Notes under the pieces: model-generated
Databases searched by the model: none
What the model was told of the DNA's origin: nothing
Seen by the model: only the letters and a program-made list of their open reading frames with translations
DNA from: Anseranas semipalmata
Taxonomy: Eukaryota > Chordata > Aves > Anseriformes > Anseranatidae
NCBI GenBank assembly: GCA_013399115.1
Contig: VXAA01000897.1
Span: 18,720-82,719, forward strand
Direction: 5' to 3'
DNA: 64,000 nt
Position numbers and translations under genes: made by a program
Shown: positions 59,265-64,000 of the stretch, piece by piece
Layout: each line of letters opens with the position of its first letter
How positions within the stretch are numbered: position 1 is the first letter of the stretch

Positions 59265-61023
59265 CTTAAGAACAAAAATAAATTAGACAATAAATACATT
59301 TAAAAATCTTACCTGAGGCTTTAAAACTACATATACTGGTCTATAAATAATGGTAAACATCCAGAGCTTTAAGTATCAACAAAACCCAGGACTGCTGAAA
59401 GTATGTTCTAGTTAAGTACTCTGCAAACCTAACCTGCTTTCATCCTCATATGGACATGATGAAAACTGACATGCGAAGCTAAGCCAAGGGTCCATCTAGC
59501 AAAGCACCCCTCATCAGCCTCCTCCTGACCCTGGCAAAGCTATCAAGTTTGGGCTCCAGGAAAAGCAGTTTGATGAGGTGGGCTGGAAGGGAGGAGTCTC
59601 AGCAGTTTAAGGCTTATTTCTGTACCTTTGTCCAGCCACTTTTTTTTTTTTTTTAAGTGGAGAACTTGCCTGAATTCCTATAAATGGAAAATCTACTTCA
59701 CGTAACTTAATCACCAAACTGTACTACTGCAACCACTTCAATTATTAATGATAGCTCTCTTCCATGCACTCTGAAACAATATAACTGGACAACAAAAGAT
59801 TTTTTTAAAAGCACTCCAGTGTTGAGTGCTGATCAACTATAAAATGGTTCTCGTTACTCATTTCCAGATGTTTTCCTTCAACTTCTTCTATATTTTAAGT
59901 TTATTCATGACAGTTGGCTCATTCAGACAGCCAAAGAAAGTGTAAAAATACTGAAAACTAAAAGTATGTCAAAATTCAATATACATAGACCTGGGGTTTT
60001 AAAGAAATTTCCATTTCTTTAATAGATAAAATAATGATTAAATAATTGCACTCAAGTGTTACGGCTTTTTTCATGACCTATGTAAGACAGTAAAATTAAT
60101 GATTCAAGAAATTAAGCAAGAACTGTGTTTAAGCTCCTCCCTTTTAGTGTCTGGTCAACATCTTAGATGCTTCCTCTTGGAGATCAAGTTCAAGAGAGCC
60201 AAAACTTGCTATCCAGGATTACTTCATCTGTAAGTCTGTAACTGGATGTGCTAAGATATTTAAATTAATGTTTTTAAAGGCAAAAAGCCACAAAGGAAAC
60301 ATCCTTAAAAACTGGTTTCAGTTATATGTATATATATATATATATATATTGTTTCAGTTATATGTATATATATATATATATATTGTTTCAGTTATATGTG
60401 TATATNATATATATGAATGACCTGGCAGTTCCTGTATAACACACCTCCATCCCCCTCCAAGAGATTATCTTCATTTTACTTGTTTAAAGTGATTTTTGAT
60501 GACACACATTGGCAAGTTTGATAAAGGAGGCCATAAGCCTTCCCAAAAAATCTTGCCAAGGTAAATTAGTAGATTTAGTTGTTCAATTCTGGAGTAGACA
60601 ATAAGAAAAAGATGGATGGTAAATAAGATTGGAAAGATTCCTATGGGAAAGATACACAAGTATACATTAAATGTCTAAAGGTGTATTATTATAACAGCTT
60701 GGTTACATACAAGACTTGGCCAAGCTTCACTTTTCAAATTTAAGGGAACAAATTGCTACAGGCAGCAATAAACCATATGTGTAATCTTTCCTTGCTTTCA
60801 CTAGAGTTGATAAGCAGTTGTAACACTAATCTCTCAGGTCCTTAAAAACCACTGCTGTTGACTTATGTATAGAACTAACAATGATAGGATGAAACAGTGA
60901 TTATGTCTTCTTTTTTTTCTCTAAGAAGTAGTATTATGCTTGTTCATAGATTTTTTTACTCCCTAAAATGCTACTATAAACTGAATTCTTACAGAGAGGA
61001 AAAAATCATAGGAAAAACTACAA
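59265..61023 (-). other. IPO11 intron, 5' side
   Basis: No exon matching the part of importin-11 that precedes VVENVLK is visible. Poly(T) at about 59641-59654 and an AT-rich minisatellite at 60315-60416 are present. Confidence 0.6.
60315..60416. repeat. Minisatellite with 34-36 bp units around (AT)n
   Basis: GTTTCAGTTATATG begins units at 60315, 60351 and 60385, each followed by a TATA run of differing length. An unresolved base is at 60406, so the assembly is uncertain here. Confidence 0.88.
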
Positions 61024-61727
61024 TCAGGTAAAAACATTCCCATAGTATTCACTAAGAGCAAATCTTGCCTGACAAATGTGGTGGCCTTCTACAACAGGGT
61101 TTCAGCACTGGTGGATAAGGGAAGAGCAACTGATGGCACCTACCCGGACTTATGCAAAGCATTTAACACTGTCCTGCATGATATCCTTGTCTCTAAATTG
61201 GAGAGACATGGATTTGACAGATGGACTACTCCAATAAGGAATTGGCTGGATGGTCGCACTCAAAGAGTTGTGGTCAATGGCTCGATATCCAGGTGGAGAC
61301 CAGTGACAAGTGGTGTTCCTCAGCGGTCAGTATTGGGACTGGCTCTATTTAACATCCTTGTCAGCAACATTGACAGCGGGGTTGAGTGCACCCTCACCAA
61401 GCTTGCTGTCGACACCAAGCTCTGCGGTGGGGTTGACATGCTGGAGAGAAGGGATGCTACCTAGAGGGACCTTGGCAGGCTTGAGAAGTGGGCCCGTGTG
61501 AACCTCATGCGGTTCAACAAGGCCAAGTGCAAAGTCTTGTACCTGGGCTGGGGAAATCCCAAGCACAAACACAGGCTGGGTGGAGAATGGATTGAGAATA
61601 GTCCTGAGGAGAACTTGGGGGTGTTGGTGGATGAGAAACTCAACGTTACCCAACAATGCGTGCTTGCAGCCCAGAAAGCCAGACGTATCCTGGGCTGCAT
61701 CAAAAGAAGCGTGACCAGCAGGACAAA
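61024..61727 (+). mobile_element. CR1 RT fragment lacking both 5' and 3' ends (plus strand)
   Basis: It starts in the RT domain ([23 protein letters not shown]) and keeps motif A as [11 protein letters not shown] and motif B as [10 protein letters not shown], but motif C reads LAVDTKL instead of FADDTKL, so one of the two catalytic Asp residues is lost. A stop interrupts the frame at 61462-61464, after which [38 protein letters not shown] and ILGCIKRS follow. Similarity ends near 61727 within coding sequence, without the 3' UTR or tail. The copy is antisense to IPO11 and dead. Confidence 0.92.
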
Positions 61728-64000
61728 AATCTCTATCTTCTTTTAAGGAAATTTCAGATACATAAACAGGCAGCAGCATAAATCGACAGCCAAGCAACCA
61801 TCTTCAAAAAAGGAACCTAGAAGCCAGTTTCCAACTCTCCGTTTTCAAGCAAAAAGAGCACATAATTTAAAAGACCTCAACATTACTTGTTAAGAAGGAA
61901 AAACTATTTTTCCTGCAAAGAAAACAAGTACCATGTACCACTATGGTAAAACAAGTATTATGGGGCTCTGATTTGCATACCAAGCGATACGGGGGACAAT
62001 TCAAATTGCTAGCTCTGTTGGGAGTATTGGGAAGTTGCTATGTGTGCTGCATACAATCTGTTTTTCAGTTGCATGTGGACCCAAGTCAAAGGTCCAGCAC
62101 ACTAAGATTCTCAGTAAGTATATTTTACTAGATAAAGACTTCACCATTTAATCCATGGCATTGAAAGACTGACATCAACAAGCTGTTTATGAAACTGTGG
62201 ATATTTAGAGGTTAGCAGCCAAAAAAAGGTGCTGCTGACAACAGCCAACAAAAGAGGCTCCATCCTGTAGACGAAAGAGTCTGTTGCTCTAAAGAAGACA
62301 GTGGTCTAGTTCTTGTTTAAAATCTGGAACCAATTTGTTGACTTGGCAACAAGGAGAACAAAGTCCACCTCAGGGGAGAAAGAACCAAATGCTCTAAGAG
62401 TCATAAATGCCTTTCCTTTCTCATCTATACATTTAAGTGATTTACAACACTTTGCTCAGTGGAATGAGGTACATATTTACCAGCCTAATACAGCATCTAG
62501 AGAAGTACAAGGCCATCCAAGACTCAAATCAGGAGTAGAATGAAAATAATGGAGAGCTGTATAGAGATTGCTTTCATTAAAACAGCACAGTGTGGTATGT
62601 TCACCAATGATACTGAAGTGCAGATCACCAACAGCAGCAAAAGCATATTCTAATTGTTTGTAAAGTTATTTTAGAGGTCACAGAACAGACGAAGAGGTTT
62701 GGGACTGATGAAGCATTTCCAAAAAGAATCTCTTGGTCGTGTTTAAACTCCAATAAATAAATATCCAAGAAGTGAACTCATCATTTGTCAACACTACCAG
62801 ACAACTGTGGTTTTTCTTAATAAAGGGAGGTTGTTCAAAAACTTGTTGAATAGGACTATTATCACAAAGGAGAAGAGTTTCTTTATTGTAGGCTGGCTTA
62901 TTTTATAAGCCAAAACTAAAATAAATTGTTGTAAGCAATACCTTTACCGCTCCTGAATCTAAACAAAGTAGTTAAAATATCAAGAATCTGAGTTTTTGAA
63001 GTCCTGTACCTCTTAAAAGGATTTTTGAAGTGACCACAAAAGTCAGAACTTCTTTGACAAGAGAATTAACATTTGATACAACCTCCTCCAAACGATAAAA
63101 AGGTATTCATTTACCTAACGTATCTGACAGCCAAGAGGTATTGTAAGACAGATGGAATTGAGTTTTCATGCTCCATAATTCTCATTCTCCTTAGAGACTA
63201 GCCACTGTTACTGACAGAATAATCACAACAACAATTTTAACCGTTTTGAGATATGCGTAAATCCAGTCTTTATGCGCACACACACAGAACCTACTTAAGC
63301 CACTAATCTATTGAAAAGATCACTACTTTTTGCCTACCGTTATTCTTCATTTTGTCTGCTTTAGACCTATTCCTTTTTCTTGTACATGCTACTCAGAAAA
63401 AAATCTCAGTAATTAGCCCAGTGTTAGTTTTGTTCCTTAGGTTTCTCTCCTTTATTTCCAGGGTTTTTTTTGTGCCTTATTCCTATGGATTTGTTTACAG
63501 TATCACTTACTTTGCATCCAAATAGCAGAAAAATAACATTGTTTAATCTCTCAGATAATTAGAAAATCAAATCACATCAAGCCTCAGCAATCTCATAATA
63601 AATTGTCTTATCAGTCCACCTTAGGGTTTTTCAACCTTATCCTTTTATTTACTGTTCTGTCTACTTTCAACCCAGCCAAAGCTGTTTGTATCAAAATATT
63701 TCCGAGAATATTCCCACGTTTGTTTCCAATATTTATCTTAGTCTTTTTTTGTTCAACAAGTCAGCATGGTGATGCCTGAGAAAACTTTGTTTTTAATAAA
63801 AATACTTACATCGAATATATTTCAGCTATCCCTCTGGAATCAGGTAGGTATACTAGGAAAGTGTTCAAAGTATAGTGGGGAAACTGTGGCTAATGCAAGG
63901 TCACACTCAGAGCCAAGTGGATAAATATACCATACCACTAGCATTATTGCATTTTAGGGATCTGATTAAAAGCTGCTGCATCAAGTTATTTGCCCAACAA
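61728..64000 (-). other. IPO11 intron, unique DNA
   Basis: No exon, RNA gene or transposon is recognised. Candidate donors in the IPO11 sense at about 63107-63112 and 63805-63810 follow short open stretches that do not match the importin-11 sequence expected to precede the exon at 59264. Further IPO11 exons therefore lie outside the window. Confidence 0.55.

Noticed and set aside
60315..60416. CRISPR-like regular repeats
   Set aside because: The repeats are AT microsatellite-based, only three in number, have no unique spacers, and the DNA is vertebrate.
60471..60659. Minus-strand frame that might be an IPO11 exon
   Set aside because: There is no proper donor at its end and no match to the importin-11 sequence expected there.
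63106..63180. Possible upstream IPO11 exon ending at a GTAAAT donor
   Set aside because: The peptide before the donor does not resemble the importin-11 segment expected before VVENVLK, and the acceptor side is weak.

Overview
The window is vertebrate nuclear DNA, almost certainly from a bird. It is AT-rich and intron-dominated, and nearly every recognisable transposon is a CR1 LINE with the short octamer-like 3' tail (ATTCTATG type) and heavy 5' truncation typical of avian genomes. Mammalian SINEs and L1 are absent. Human 5q12, where the two genes found here lie, corresponds to the avian Z chromosome, so Z linkage is likely; this is inference, not something the sequence shows.

Two genes are supported, both on the minus strand. 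The first is the 3' part of IPO11 (importin-11, a karyopherin-beta nuclear import receptor). Six coding exons at 59264-59169, 57431-57318, 56945-56824, 33978-33883, 29801-29717 and 25812-25648 join in frame with GT-AG junctions and encode the last 225 residues and the stop. The earlier exons lie beyond position 64000. The second is LRRC70 (synleurin), a leucine-rich-repeat type I membrane protein with one coding exon (42889-40991). It is nested in the same orientation in the 22.8 kb IPO11 intron, as in human. A splice acceptor at 42928/42929 and a good donor at 43399 suggest a non-coding first exon and promoter near 43.4-43.6 kb.

Layout: 1-25.6 kb is gene-free DNA downstream of IPO11 with CR1 copies near 10.8, 15.8, 16.6, 20.2, 20.4-22.4 and 23.6 kb plus simple repeats. 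25.6-34.0 kb holds the last three IPO11 exons. 34-56.8 kb is the large intron with LRRC70, a possible LTR-like repeat pair at 47.4-48.2 kb and several CR1 copies. 56.8-59.3 kb holds three more IPO11 exons. 59.3-64 kb is intron with one CR1 fragment lacking its 3' end.

The most interesting signals are: a 32-bp tandem duplication that copies the 3' splice site and first bases of an IPO11 exon, creating two competing acceptors of which only the downstream one keeps frame; a CR1 locus (20.4-22.4 kb) whose 5' half, with the ORF1 esterase end and ORF2 endonuclease, is inverted relative to its RT and 3' half in the topology expected of twin priming; a head-on CR1 inverted repeat at 55.1-55.45 kb; and a potential IPO11-to-LRRC70 readthrough splice that would meet a stop at once. 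I found no RNA genes, CRISPR arrays or prokaryotic elements, and no convincing wholly new system.
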